Positions 54,768-64,000 of a stretch of DNA of 64,000 bases are shown here, in pieces; the first letter of the stretch is position 1; every line of letters starts with the position of its first letter. The stretch spans positions 1 to 64,000 of the forward strand of contig NW_005178937.1 in NCBI RefSeq assembly GCF_000350225.1, given 5' to 3'. Origin of the DNA: Chondrus crispus (taxonomy: Eukaryota > Rhodophyta > Florideophyceae > Gigartinales > Gigartinaceae). The notes under the pieces are model-generated. The model was not told where the DNA came from and ran no database searches. It saw nothing but the letters and a program-made list of their open reading frames with translations. Made by a program: the position numbers and the translations under genes.

Positions 54768-55418
54768 TATAGACGTACGTGGCGACTATCGTCACAACTC
54801 GTCTTCTGTGCTGGTCGATTGTGGGAGTAGTGCTATCAATATGATATATTGATTGGTGATTCCTGCTGCATCCTTCTGAGTCAAGCTCCGTCGACTTTAG
54901 TCTTTGTCTACCGGCTGACGGGGACATACGCGCCGTGACAGCGGTGACATTAACAGGTTTTGGGGAAAACCGTAATGTTACTGAAAAGGGCTTGGCGGGG
55001 TTCAGTGCAGTGCAAAAATTGCAGATGTCCGCACTACTGCCGAAAATGTCTGCACCATAGTGCAGACAATAATCAAGCCAACAATTTTACTGTAATTACA
55101 ATGGCTGACAGTCGCTGTAGCAGCCGATAGACAAGCATATTGTCGCCTCGATCCCATCGTGCAGACACGCTGTGCGTCGTGCGATATGAGGCCCTCGGCA
55201 AGCCTCGGTGCTCATATCTGCACTCGGCGCGTGTCTGCACTCGAATCGAGGCGACAACCCCTACTTGTCAACCTCCCTTATTAGTTCCTGTTATTCTTTA
55301 CAAGTCCAAATTTACCTACCGCCCTACATCCCCTATAAGTAATGCCAAACTTCATTGCTAGTAAGAAAAAAACCATCATTGAACCTGTTCAACACCAAGG
55401 AGTCTACGAGGGTTTACA
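54768..55418 (+). repeat. 3' LTR carrying a nested insertion
   Basis: Matches the 5' LTR up to TTTGTC at 54908 and again from AACCTCCC at 55270. GGGGCCC (54761-54767) just upstream may be the polypurine-type primer. Insertion occurred after the element landed or in its parent; the 5' LTR lacks it. Confidence 0.92.
54909..55264. mobile_element. 356-bp insertion in the 3' LTR with foldback end
   Basis: Flanked by TTGTC (54904-54908 and 55265-55269). Its right third is a long imperfect hairpin: TTGTCGCCTCGAT near 55140 pairs with ATCGAGGCGACAA near 55255, enclosing GTGCAGACACGC / GCGTGTCTGCAC. A smaller hairpin, GGTTTTGGGGAAAACC, lies at about 54956-54971. It has no frame of note, so it is a non-autonomous foldback or MITE-like element. 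Confidence 0.75.
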
Positions 55419-55422
55419 TCAT

Positions 55423-56807
55423 GCCTAAATATCCGCCGGGCTGGGACGTCTCTTGCGTTGACCTTAAGCGACAACCGGCTAAGGTCTTGAGGCATGACAG
55501 GTTCCGGCCAAGAGTGGATACTAAGGCGTTTCTGACTCACGCCTTGGCAGTAGATTACGGTCAGAGGGTAACTATCGGAAGGCAATGGGCTAAGTATGAT
55601 ACGGCTCGTAGTTTCTCTGATAGTCTAAGTCAGAGGCGTCTCTTTCCTAGTGTCCTTACGAGTCAGAACGTCGTGACAGCGTTCTCTGAGGCTGTTAACG
55701 TCTTAGTTGTCAAGGAGGAGAATCGTACAGTGATGTGCTTGGGGCTGAGCAACGGGGCAGTAGCAACAAACGTACCCACATGTCGGGCCAGGGTTTGGAA
55801 GACTCAAGATGAGATGCTATCTGCCTTCATGGCAATACAACTCAGTGTGTCGGAATATGATCGGGCGTGGCAGATTTATAGAGAGTGGAGTGAAGGTCCT
55901 GAAGACAGAGCGGTCACCAAAGTGTCCTGGTTATCTGGGACTTTGGACAATCAGTTGGCAAGTCCTTCCTCTCAACTCAAGACGGTAGCGACAATCAATG
56001 GCTTTTTCATGTCTGGGATACTAATTATCGCGGGTGCCTTCACTGTGGGGGTTATACTGGTTTTATTGTCCTACCCGAGTGCAGAACACGCCGGGTCGGG
56101 GATAAGCAAGTTGACTATTGACGGGACAAGAAGAGTATTGGCTATGTCATTGCTGACGAAGTACAACTGCGGCCTACAACCCAGAGTAGCTCCGTGTACT
56201 GTACTGATACAGACGGGGGAATGTACGGGTCACTTGGAGACTTCGTATTTGGAGGACTTGGAGCCAGTCCCCCTTGCGGCACTGGGTGGTGAAAGCAAGC
56301 TGGTGGTACTAGGGGGCGCGCCGAATCGTCCTAAAACAAGTATGTGTGGCAACTCAAACGACACGGCGGGGCCGCGGTACGTAAATTTACGTACATACAA
56401 CTGGCGTACTCGTATGAGTACTCGTACGCCAGTTGTAGAGGTCCTGGGATCACAGGGAGACATCAGCAGTGGGAAGAAGGTAAGAACGGCTCTCAATATG
56501 GAATCAAGGGAACGGCATATGAAGACCTTGGGCAATGGACAGACGTTGACGAACAGAAAACGCGGTCGATTGTAAGACAAGTCAATTTGGACGGACTAGA
56601 GGAAGACGATTATGATATAGGTTTGCAATCTACGTTAGTTCGGTAGAGACCGACCTGACGGTGTTCCTGGGGGAGGCATTTGACTCGAACGAGCATCAGC
56701 GAGATGCAAAGATCGTGAGCGTTATACGAATTGGAGCTGGTCTGGCTCTCGCGGCGCGTAGTTTGGACTTGGCCGTGCGGTTGCGATATTGGGCAGTGGT
56801 ACAGTAG
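55423..56807 (+). pseudogene. Membrane protein of unknown family, C-terminal part
   Basis: Continues the frame broken at 49670: PKYPPGWDVSCVDLKRQPAK, then FLTHALAVDYGQRVTIGRQW, a strong membrane span FFMSGILIIAGAFTVGVILV (about 56002-56065), then ALGGESKLVVLGGAPN. Frame shifts near 56440 and 56630 are needed to stay in coding-like sequence (GQWTDVDEQKTRSIV, then TDLTVFLGEAFDSNEHQRD and a last hydrophobic stretch). The likely end is TAG at 56805-56807. Function is unknown. With the N-terminal part it would be about 740 residues with at least three spans. Confidence 0.6.
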
Positions 56808-58334
56808 GAGCACTGACGCCGAGCGAACTCAATCAATACCACTTGGATCAGCGTGAGCGCGGAGTGCAGAGAACGGCAACGGGTGCAGTGGCCCGCCCAG
56901 ATCAAGGTAGAAACCAGAGGGTACCGGGGCAGGCGTCGACATTGGTCGGTCGTAATAAATGTTGGTTGGGAACTGGGTTTTTTTTCTGAGTGGTCCCTCG
57001 GGAGTTTTTTTCGTGTCTCTCCTCCGCGGCTTTCACCGCCGCCTCCAGAAACTTTTATTTCCCTCGGCGAACGCTTCCAGAAACGTCCAACCGTCAACCC
57101 TAAAAAAATAATATTGCATCCCAATTCAACCGTAGAATTTATTTGTAATGTTTTCAGAGAGGTGGGGTGCTCCCGCCGAATCAACGAGAGGCATGCCTGT
57201 CGGATCGAAATTGGAAGGGAGCTGTTGACAGCTGACAGCTGACAGAGTCGCGATCAGGAGAATACTGTAGGTCCTGCGCGGTCATCCGCTCCGAGACGTC
57301 TGACCCTGGCCCCGTCTCATTTTTGCCCCTGGTGTTGCGTCCATGACTCAGCTCGCCTGGTATGCCGTGTTGTAGCGCATTTTTATTCGTTTAAATATCA
57401 TTGGTGCGCCACTGCCAACAGTGGACGAAGCATGATGGAATCGCTACGGGAAATACCTGTCACTGTAAGTCCAGTTATGCTTGTGACCACGTCTTTCCAA
57501 AACTTGCACGGACGTTTATAGTTTCGCCTAAAATTTCCGCAAACGTTTTGGCAATAGTTTGCCGATTCTTTTCGGTTTTGTGGAAAAGTGGCTCAGTTGG
57601 AAGATATCATTACAGCTAATCGAGCTGTTTACAAATTGCTTACGTATGTTTCTGAGTTTCGCAGAAAAAGTTGCTCAAACTTTCGGCAGCACTTTGGGAA
57701 CCTTTGAAACTTCAGAAACATTCAGCAACCTTTTCAAAGATGCCGGATCGCATTACAGCTCCGATCGAGGGTGGATGGAAATATTCCATCATTGAGGCCT
57801 TGCTTGCAGGATCCAACAAGGTCCACCACCGGGACCAATGGGAGTGCCGTTTGAGGCGAATATCAGAAAAATCAATTGTCAACCAGGATTTTACGGAGCC
57901 ATGAGCCCTGGTAGTTGGGACCAAAGTTGTATGGCTCTGGGTCACAGGCTCTGGTACCAGGGCCATTATTGGGACGTATTCTCCTGAATGCGACTCTGAC
58001 ATCAGGGAATCGCCGTGCCGCCTTCTGCGCGAAACAGCCCGGACGGAATGTGCCTGAGTACAGCCGGGCTGAAGGCCCGTCGACATCAACGCGCGAAAGG
58101 GAAGCATAAAGCGTGGATGGTCATGGATACCTGGGGCTGTGTGTTCGGAGGCCGTCGGGGAAAGGAATACTAAGGATGGCCGACGAGGAGGAAGGGGGAT
58201 TGAGTAGATTCGGGTTTACGGCCGCTGCGTAGCTGGGCTATTTTAGTCTAGAGAGTGAGAAGCCTTCGGAAAGGAGGGGCATCGACCATTGGGAGTAAAC
58301 GTCTGTTGAATAAAAATCATAATATTCTCCAATG
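56808..58334. other. No gene seen
   Basis: Short frames on both strands lack motifs. Minor features are GACAGCTGACAGCTGACAG at about 57226-57244, and an inverted GCCCTGGTA / TACCAGGGC pair at about 57905 and 57953. The 131-codon minus frame at 57712-58107 looks like chance. Confidence 0.45.
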
Positions 58335-58690
58335 TCATTTATGACCACCTTCTGTGTCCCTTTCATCATTTGCCGAGAGAGGGTCGACAGAAGCTGAGTC
58401 CGAATGAATCATGACTAGTGAGTGCATCCTTTCAACTTCACGATCCGGAACAGACTGAATTTCTTCAATGTCTTTACAATATCTTGATGCCTCGTTCAAG
58501 TTGAATTTCTCAATTCCATGAAAACCTTCAGGAATCCAACGGATAGATTTAGAGACGATGAATTTGTCTGATCCATAGCTCTCAATTTCTGGCAACATCC
58601 GTAGTACAACTTTGCTTCGCGCCCTTTTTTGCGACCTGCTGCAATGGGCGGTTTTGCTAACAACGAGTACTCTGTTGGCATGCGTGGTTG
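58335..58690 (-). CDS. C-terminal part of an unrecognised protein
   Basis: Minus-strand codons read KARSKVV-type basic residues, then LPEIESYGSDKFIVSKSIRW, FHGIEKFNLNEASRYCKDIE and an acidic end DERDTEGGHK with TGA at 58335. The composition looks coding, but I recognise no family and cannot fix the upstream boundary. It could be the last exon or a gene fragment. Confidence 0.35.
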
Positions 58691-59441
58691 GCCTCGATGG
58701 CTGGTATAAAATGAATGACGAAGAGGAGGATTAATTAAGAACAATAAGTAAAGGGGTTCTGTCCTTATATTGAACAATTGGAGATGGAGTGCAAAGGGAA
58801 TTGCAAATAGATATGATAGTCGGAGACACAGAACAAATATATGCCGAAGTGGTTTTTATTAGTTGATAAAAATAAAACTGCACAACAAAACATGTATAAA
58901 TACTGCAGAGAGATAGCATCTGTGCTGGTTGCATGAGGCACGTTGAGCTAATTTGGCGTCAATTCATGACAGAGAGCAGCCTGGTAGGCGATTATTCCGA
59001 GAACTTTCATGCCCCTGTGCTACGGATAGTTTTCTAAACGTTGATGAAGAGGAATAATCCCTTTAGCTGTTGCAAGCGCTGTGAGATTGTAATGGGTCTG
59101 TCTCAGATGCGGAATGACGGACCGCAAGGACAGACTGTCCGTATCACAGTCTGTCCACAACAGTATTTAGGAGACGCGACGGCGACGACGAGTAAAGACC
59201 ACCTCATGAGGATAACGATACATCACGGAACAGTACTTAAAGATGGGCTTTCTTTTCGTAGAATAACAAAACGGACATATTTGTATTACTGAACGTTAGA
59301 ATTCGTTCGCAAATTTTACATTGATATTGTTTTGTGAAGGGATACAAGACAGCACATTGAACACCGTCTTTTCTCCAAAACGCAGCTATTGTGGGCTTTA
59401 TAATTTCCGTACAACCAGTAATAGCAAGGGTACGCATATAG
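58691..59441. other. No gene seen
   Basis: AT-rich intergenic DNA. A hairpin with 10-bp arms (GGACAGACTG / CAGTCTGTCC, 9-nt loop) lies at about 59128-59156. The 83-codon plus frame 59041-59292 spans it and has no motif. Confidence 0.45.
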
Positions 59442-59762
59442 TACAGTGGTGGCAAAAACTATAGGACATTCGGGCTTCTTGGGCCCAATGGGTCCAATTA
59501 TTAAGTAAACATGACATGCATTGCTGTGTATCTGGCACGTGCCGCGCTGAGTAAGAATATGAAAACAGAATAGAAAACGGGCAAGCGGTTACCAAGATAT
59601 CCACCTTTACGCGACAAACACCCGGCCGGTATAGCCAATACTAATACATGTTCTTATCATAATGGTCCTGCGATATAGGCTGGCCCCCACTAGGTCCTGT
59701 TAATAGTAACGATATCCAATATTTATCTTTAGCTCACGTGCCACTTTTTGTCGCCCCCGCTA
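59442..59762. mobile_element. Possible Tc1/mariner-type MITE
   Basis: TACAGTGGTGGCAAAAACTA at 59442 and, inverted, TAGCGGGGGCGACAAAAAGT ending at 59762 begin with TA and share GGC/CAAAAA cores. They resemble imperfect Tc1-type ends 321 bp apart. No transposase frame lies between. Confidence 0.4.
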
Positions 59763-60214
59763 TCGGTAACAGCAGTACCGTAATTAAATTCAAACTTCTC
59801 TACTGTTTGGAGTCGTCATCTTGAAATCTACGGTGAGCCCTATCTTTAGTTTCACCTCTTCCCCTCCACTCCTCTCCTCGCACAGAACTATGCCGCTTCT
59901 TGCACCTGTGCTAGGACTTTGCTAACCACCGGGGTTTGCCTTTCATCTACCAATTCAGACGCACTGTACTCAGCCGTGTTGCTCTACCTTCAACACGAAT
60001 ATGTTTTTAACTAACTATCCATTATACTTGTCATCACTTGTTTCCTCCGGGTTAGCGCCATCCCGAGCAACTCGCTTTCTTCTGCACAAAGTATGTCATA
60101 CTAATGCTACTATTAGAGTATGTCTTTCCTTCAAGCTGTGTACTGCCTAGGATAGATAGCATTTGCTTTTTCTAGTTGCCCGTCGTTCTCTTAATCAAAA
60201 GCTTCTGGCATCGC
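59763..60214. other. Downstream region of the S41 peptidase gene
   Basis: No gene recognised. Pyrimidine-rich plus-strand DNA. Confidence 0.45.
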
Positions 60215-62182
60215 CTATTCCTCTGGTGTTGGCCCTTCCTCTAGCGTTAGCCCTTCTTCTGGCATTGGCTCTTCCTCTGACGTGGCATCGAACTCCTCCC
60301 GTTCGATTTTGGTCCCGTCTTTTTCTTCTCTCATATCCTTCAACATGCTACCCAAAAACTCGTACAAGTCACAGTCATCCGAGAAGGCATCATTTCGGGT
60401 CGGGTAGTACCGCACATCTGGCTTAATTCCGAAGTTTTCTATTATGGCACCTTTACTCGTCCCGCTTCGGAAGAAGCGCACATATGCCATAGTGAACTCA
60501 GATTCCACCTTCTTTGTCTTTTGCGGGAATAACTCAGCAAGTTGAGAGTATCGATAAACGGAAGCGCCCCCAGCTCCAACGTTGTCCGATACACCGACTA
60601 CACGCGAAAACCCATAGTCTTTTTGCAAGGACGTATACAAATCCCCGGCAGAGTAGCATATTCCATCCACCAGGGTTACCACAGGGCCAAAGTACGCCCG
60701 AGGAGCAAATCGTTCCCCGAACTCTGAAGAATATATGTCAACAGTTGGACCTGTGAACTGCTCACCAATAGCAAGTGATGTGTTTAGCGCGCGGATGACC
60801 GCGGGAAGCAGGATAAGTTCCTCCGCGGTCACATTTTTCGTGTCTGCCGACAGCAACAGGTCTTGCAGAAACTGGGACACTCGGAGTGTATTTGGGTTAG
60901 GCGGCACGGTCTCGCTTACTAGCGATTCAGCGAGCAACTTGACGTAGTCCCCATCTCCTCCTGCATTGGATCGAAGATCCATGATCAATCCGTTGAGGGG
61001 CATGAGGCGCAGGATGCGAGCAATTTCCAGAGCTAGCTCCAATGACACACTAGCTCCGAAATCTGGTATTACAAATCGACCGATCGGACCGGATTTGGTT
61101 AGAATCACTTCTGCGGTGAAGCGCTCAGTGAACTCGGATGAAACCTCGATTGGCACACGGCCGTTCTCGATGACTCGAGTAGTGATGTCTAACGGCTCTG
61201 CGGTAACTTCTTCGTACAACTTGCGCTTGTCCGCTTCGGAGAAAACCACACGATTGGGCCTTCCATGCAGTGGTTGATATGCAGCAGGATGCACTGCATG
61301 GGACATAGTGTCCGCGGCCTCTTGGGTGTAAAGTTTGGTAAAGAACCATGGGAGCGTGATCTATTTCCTGATTCCCTCTGATTTCAGATAAACTATATCG
61401 ACAGTTGAACTGAAAGGAATAGGATCGAACGCTAGAGTTCGGAAGGACACCAGAAAAATGCCAGAATCGATCTGGGCTGCTAGGTTGGAGGCAGAAGAAT
61501 TCTTACCGAGAGTGAGAACATACTTGTCGATGGGCACACCATCGATAAGGAGTAGCTCTGATCCGATACCAAAGGAAGAATTGGATGGTATGAGCTCTGC
61601 GAGCAAATCATTGACGATATACTGTCGTTGCCTGGATCCTTCCTCGAAAAACTTGGCGACGACGAAGCCAAGCGTGGCGACGGAAGTTCTCAACGGTTCC
61701 GGCGCGAGAAATACTGAATGATAGTCATCCATGAGTTGGAAGGCATTCATCATGTTCTCATGAAACTCGACATTGGTCAGTTCTTCGGTGATGTCAATGC
61801 TGTCCAGCGCGGCCGGAAAATCGATCTTGAGGAGGTTTTCATGTAGAAATCGGTGCGGGTTGACGTCCATGTAGATGGTTTTGACAGCGTCGATAACGTC
61901 GCGTTTGGCAGCGACGGAAAGTTTGTCAGCGTTAGCTTCCTCGATCAATTCGGACAAGGAGACAAACAACGGGGCGTCTTCGTCGTCGTGATCGTCGTCG
62001 TCGGTAATGTGACGAGCTGGATGCGGAATGGTGAAGCACACGCGATGGCGTGGGGCACATAAGCCTAGAAGTTTGGGATCATCAGTTGTGCAGTGCTTGC
62101 TGTGCTGGCAGCGGATGGAATGTGCAACACGGAAGGGTAAGAGAGTTACAAGGATAGGGAAAGTGGCACAACGGGCTACCAT
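60215..62182 (-). pseudogene. S41 family (C-terminal-processing type) peptidase, one in-frame TAG
   Basis: From the ATG at 62182 (MVARCATFPILVTLLPF, likely signal peptide) the frame is open for 655 codons apart from TAG at 61361-61363 (codon 274). An acidic run (DDDDHDDED) follows the leader. The N-terminal domain has MDDYHSVFLAP. A PDZ-like middle has SSFGIGSELLLIDGVPID. The S41 core has GLIMDLRSNAGGDGDYV and VDGICYSAGDLYTSL, where Ser511 of SAG is the expected nucleophile. The end is Glu/Pro-rich. It is probably secreted or in the secretory pathway. Because every other codon looks normal, the TAG may be a recent mutation, an assembly error or a read-through codon. Confidence 0.8.
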
Positions 62183-63555
62183 GATGAGATGGTTGTGTAA
62201 GAACGCTAATGCGGTAAAACAGATAGCTTAAAGAGAGCACATCTTGGCTTATAAACACGGCGACGGATATGGTCTTATGTTTTTGAAGGCGATGATTCCG
62301 CACCTTCCAGTATTTCAAGCACTGCAATCTGTTGATGTGCAAGGCATTGAGGAGGATGCCTAGGGCTGCCGAGATTGTTGCCCCGTTGCAACTAACGTCA
62401 CGGTGATATCTGACAACTTCTACTTTGCAACTTTTCTAAAAGTACTCTAAAGAATATTCTAAAGTATCCCTGTTGTCCCTAATCACGCACTCTACTGTCC
62501 AGCAGTTTGTTCTCGATATCAGAGATACGGATGCTCGTAGTTATGAAAAGGGATGGCCAAATCTTTGTGGCGGAGAAGGACTCAACATACGCAACCATTG
62601 CCCTAACCTTTTCAATCTTCGTGCTCAAGGCTTTCTTGCCGTAATCATGTGTATTATCTCTTCTTGTGCTGCCGTACAATGTATTCATCTCGAGACACAT
62701 AAACTATTTTTCTAACAAAAAATAGGATTATCAGTGTCGGCATGTGTCCCGGTTGGGAGGTGGAAAGGGATATGTGCTTGGAGCTGAACTGACAGAAAGG
62801 AGTAATTGCGTCATAAGGAAGCTTTTTTGTGAGATCGTGGAAGTGGGGGCTTCCGAAACCCCCAAAAAATATGCGGCTGCTCGTGGATTTGATGTGTCAC
62901 GACAATTCGAACAATATTTATGCTTTTCATTCTCAACCTGAGACACTATAGAGAAACAGGTGCACAAGATATCTCATAACTTGGTGAGTCTCTCCCTCTT
63001 TGCAGCACTTGAACCCATAAGGATTCGAAAGCAACTGGGGTGTGCGTCTATGACGGACGTTTTTGGCAAAATGAAGACATTGGATTTGGAGGATTGATCT
63101 GTACTTGCCTGCTGTTGGTCGGTAACAATTAAATTAAGTTTAGACCGCAGAGAGGTGAGTGGGCATCAAAAGATTCTTGAAGGCGATTGCGCGGTAGTCT
63201 GGACAGCTGCATTGCTGGTGCGTCGGGGGGCGTGGAGATCTCAAACAAGTTTCGAGAAAACATAAATTCTTGTGGACCTGAGCGAATTCTTGGCGGATTT
63301 TCATGTGCACATCGTTGCCTCGTCATGTCAGTCCGTTTGCACGAAATGCATGCGTAAGTACGGTACCGCCAATAATTATAGCCGCACCCCACAAATATGC
63401 ATTGCTGGTAAAGGAATCTTACTTTGCATAAAAAACTGCTTTGTCCTTGACGCATTCCTGCACGCCGAGTCCAAAACAATGCTCAGATTTTGGAACGCAT
63501 CAATAGTTTGGAAGATATGCATCAAAAACCATTTATGGGGTGACAGTAATTATAG
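62183..63555. other. No clear gene
   Basis: Only short frames. The longest (63129-63479 minus; 62744-62941 plus) carry no motif I recognise. The 200 bp before 62182 would hold the S41 promoter; I see no clear core element. Confidence 0.45.
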
Positions 63556-64000
63556 AGTACAGTGCTTCTAAACAACCATAACTCTGGTTCAGTACTTCGT
63601 AGGGCCACCCTTGGCCATCGCACAGTAAAAGCAACGTTTCTGCATGCTCCCTAATAACTTATCCAACGTCTCAGTGTTGATATTTTCCCAGCAGTCCATT
63701 ATACATTCGAGTAGCTCATCGATATTATTAAACTGCCTTTCATGTGCGTACACTTTCCTTGCCAAGATCTCCCAAAGATTTTCTATAGGGTTGAGGTCAG
63801 GGGACTTGGCAGGCCAGTCCATAACGTGCACTTCCTCCTCTTCAAACCATTCGTAAACGCAATTAGCACGGTGTACAGCTGCACCATCTTGCATAAACGT
63901 CCAGCTAGAACCGAGCTCTTGATCAACAAAAGGAAGGAGATTAGTCTCGAGAGTCTGAATATACTTGAGCGCATTCTGCTTCCCTTCTAAAACGACCAAG
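63556..64000 (-). mobile_element. Tc1/mariner element, 3' end (runs off the window)
   Basis: TACAGTGCTTCTAAACAACC at 63556 is a typical Tc1-type terminus starting at TA. The transposase stop lies 33 bp inside it. The other terminus is beyond the window. Confidence 0.7.
63589..63999 (-). CDS. Tc1-like transposase, C-terminal part
   Basis: 136 codons, open to the window edge. MQDGAAVHRA carries the second catalytic Asp, and DWPAKSPDLNPIENLWE the Glu, with 34 residues between (DD34E, the Tc1 pattern). The end is CYYCAMAKGGPTKY-like, a usual Tc1 terminus. The N-terminal HTH and first Asp lie outside. No breaks are seen in this part. Confidence 0.9.
   Translation of the reverse strand: MVVLEGKQNALKYIQTLETNLLPFVDQELGSSWTFMQDGAAVHRANCVYEWFEEEEVHVMDWPAKSPDLNPIENLWEILARKVYAHERQFNNIDELLECIMDCWENINTETLDKLLGSMQKRCFYCAMAKGGPTKY

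Larger units (their letters stand above)
49671..55418 (+). mobile_element. Young Ty3-type LTR retrotransposon
   Basis: LTRs at 49671-49961 and 54768-55418 are identical by eye except for one A in an A run and a 356-bp insertion in the second. TCAT flanks both sides. Between them is a gag-pol frame with RT, RNase H, integrase and a chromodomain-like end in the Ty3 order. The near-zero LTR divergence means very recent insertion. LTR ends are TATAG...TTACA, not the usual TG...CA. No TGG-type primer site follows the 5' LTR. Confidence 0.92.

Noticed and set aside
57712-58107. 131-codon minus-strand ORF
   Set aside because: No motif, no coding-like composition; compatible with chance.
15143-61363. 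Reassigned TAG codon, to explain the many in-frame TAGs
   Set aside because: In-frame TAA and TGA are as common in the broken genes, and the chromodomain frames end properly at TAG. Decay explains it better.

Overview
The window is eukaryotic nuclear DNA, and most of it is nested or decayed transposable elements. Between them lie broken copies of ordinary eukaryotic genes: a formin with a PTEN-like N-terminus, a SKI8/WDR61-type WD40 protein, U1-70K, and a trehalose-6-phosphate phosphatase domain. Intact coding blocks are long and show few credible introns. My best guess is a multicellular red alga such as Chondrus crispus (about 50% sure). This rests on the gene complement and style, not on a marker gene. 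The first 35 bases are cloning-vector polylinker plus a BstXI adaptor, so the window starts at an unscreened contig end.

Layout. 1-35 vector. 36-5101 the 3' part of a Ty3/gypsy chromovirus with a tandem 2.7-kb unit. 5105-12987 a block bounded by a 52-bp inverted repeat. It holds a SKI8-like and a formin pseudogene, a broken transposase-like gene (7893-10122, minus) and a divergently transcribed ParB-like gene (10803-12615, plus). 12988-16108 GC-rich unrecognised DNA, a U1-70K pseudogene and a trehalose-phosphatase fragment. 16109-17935 a 508-codon ORF of unknown function with a tail that recurs at 44.4 kb. 17946-18973 and 39165-39790 two halves of a LINE-like element. They are separated by a 20.2-kb gypsy element (18974-39164) with 936/937-bp LTRs, a perfect CAGAT target duplication, a broken gag-pol, three tandem 2.7-kb chromodomain units and an antisense ORF.

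41178-42690 is a pogo/jerky-like transposase pseudogene. 42868-45464 is a 2.6-kb defective copia element with 96-bp LTRs and a GCTCG target duplication, itself interrupted. About 45491-48371 is a PIF/Harbinger-like element with convergent Myb-like and DDE genes. 48829-56807 is an unknown membrane-protein ORF split by a very young Ty3-type element (49671-55418, TCAT duplication). The two LTRs of that element differ by one base apart from a 356-bp nested insertion. 60215-62182 is an S41 peptidase gene with a single in-frame TAG. The window ends in a Tc1-like transposase.

The region reads as an insertion hot-spot with a recoverable order of events. The LINE was hit by the giant gypsy. The copia was hit by a tail repeat. 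The membrane-protein ORF was hit by the Ty3 element, whose 3' LTR was then hit again. Almost every gene carries one or more stops or single-base frameshifts, so real decay must be separated from assembly error before any gene is called functional. The most novel-looking items are the divergent transposase-like/ParB-like pair, the reiterated chromodomain module with its antisense ORF, and the restored membrane-protein reading frame.
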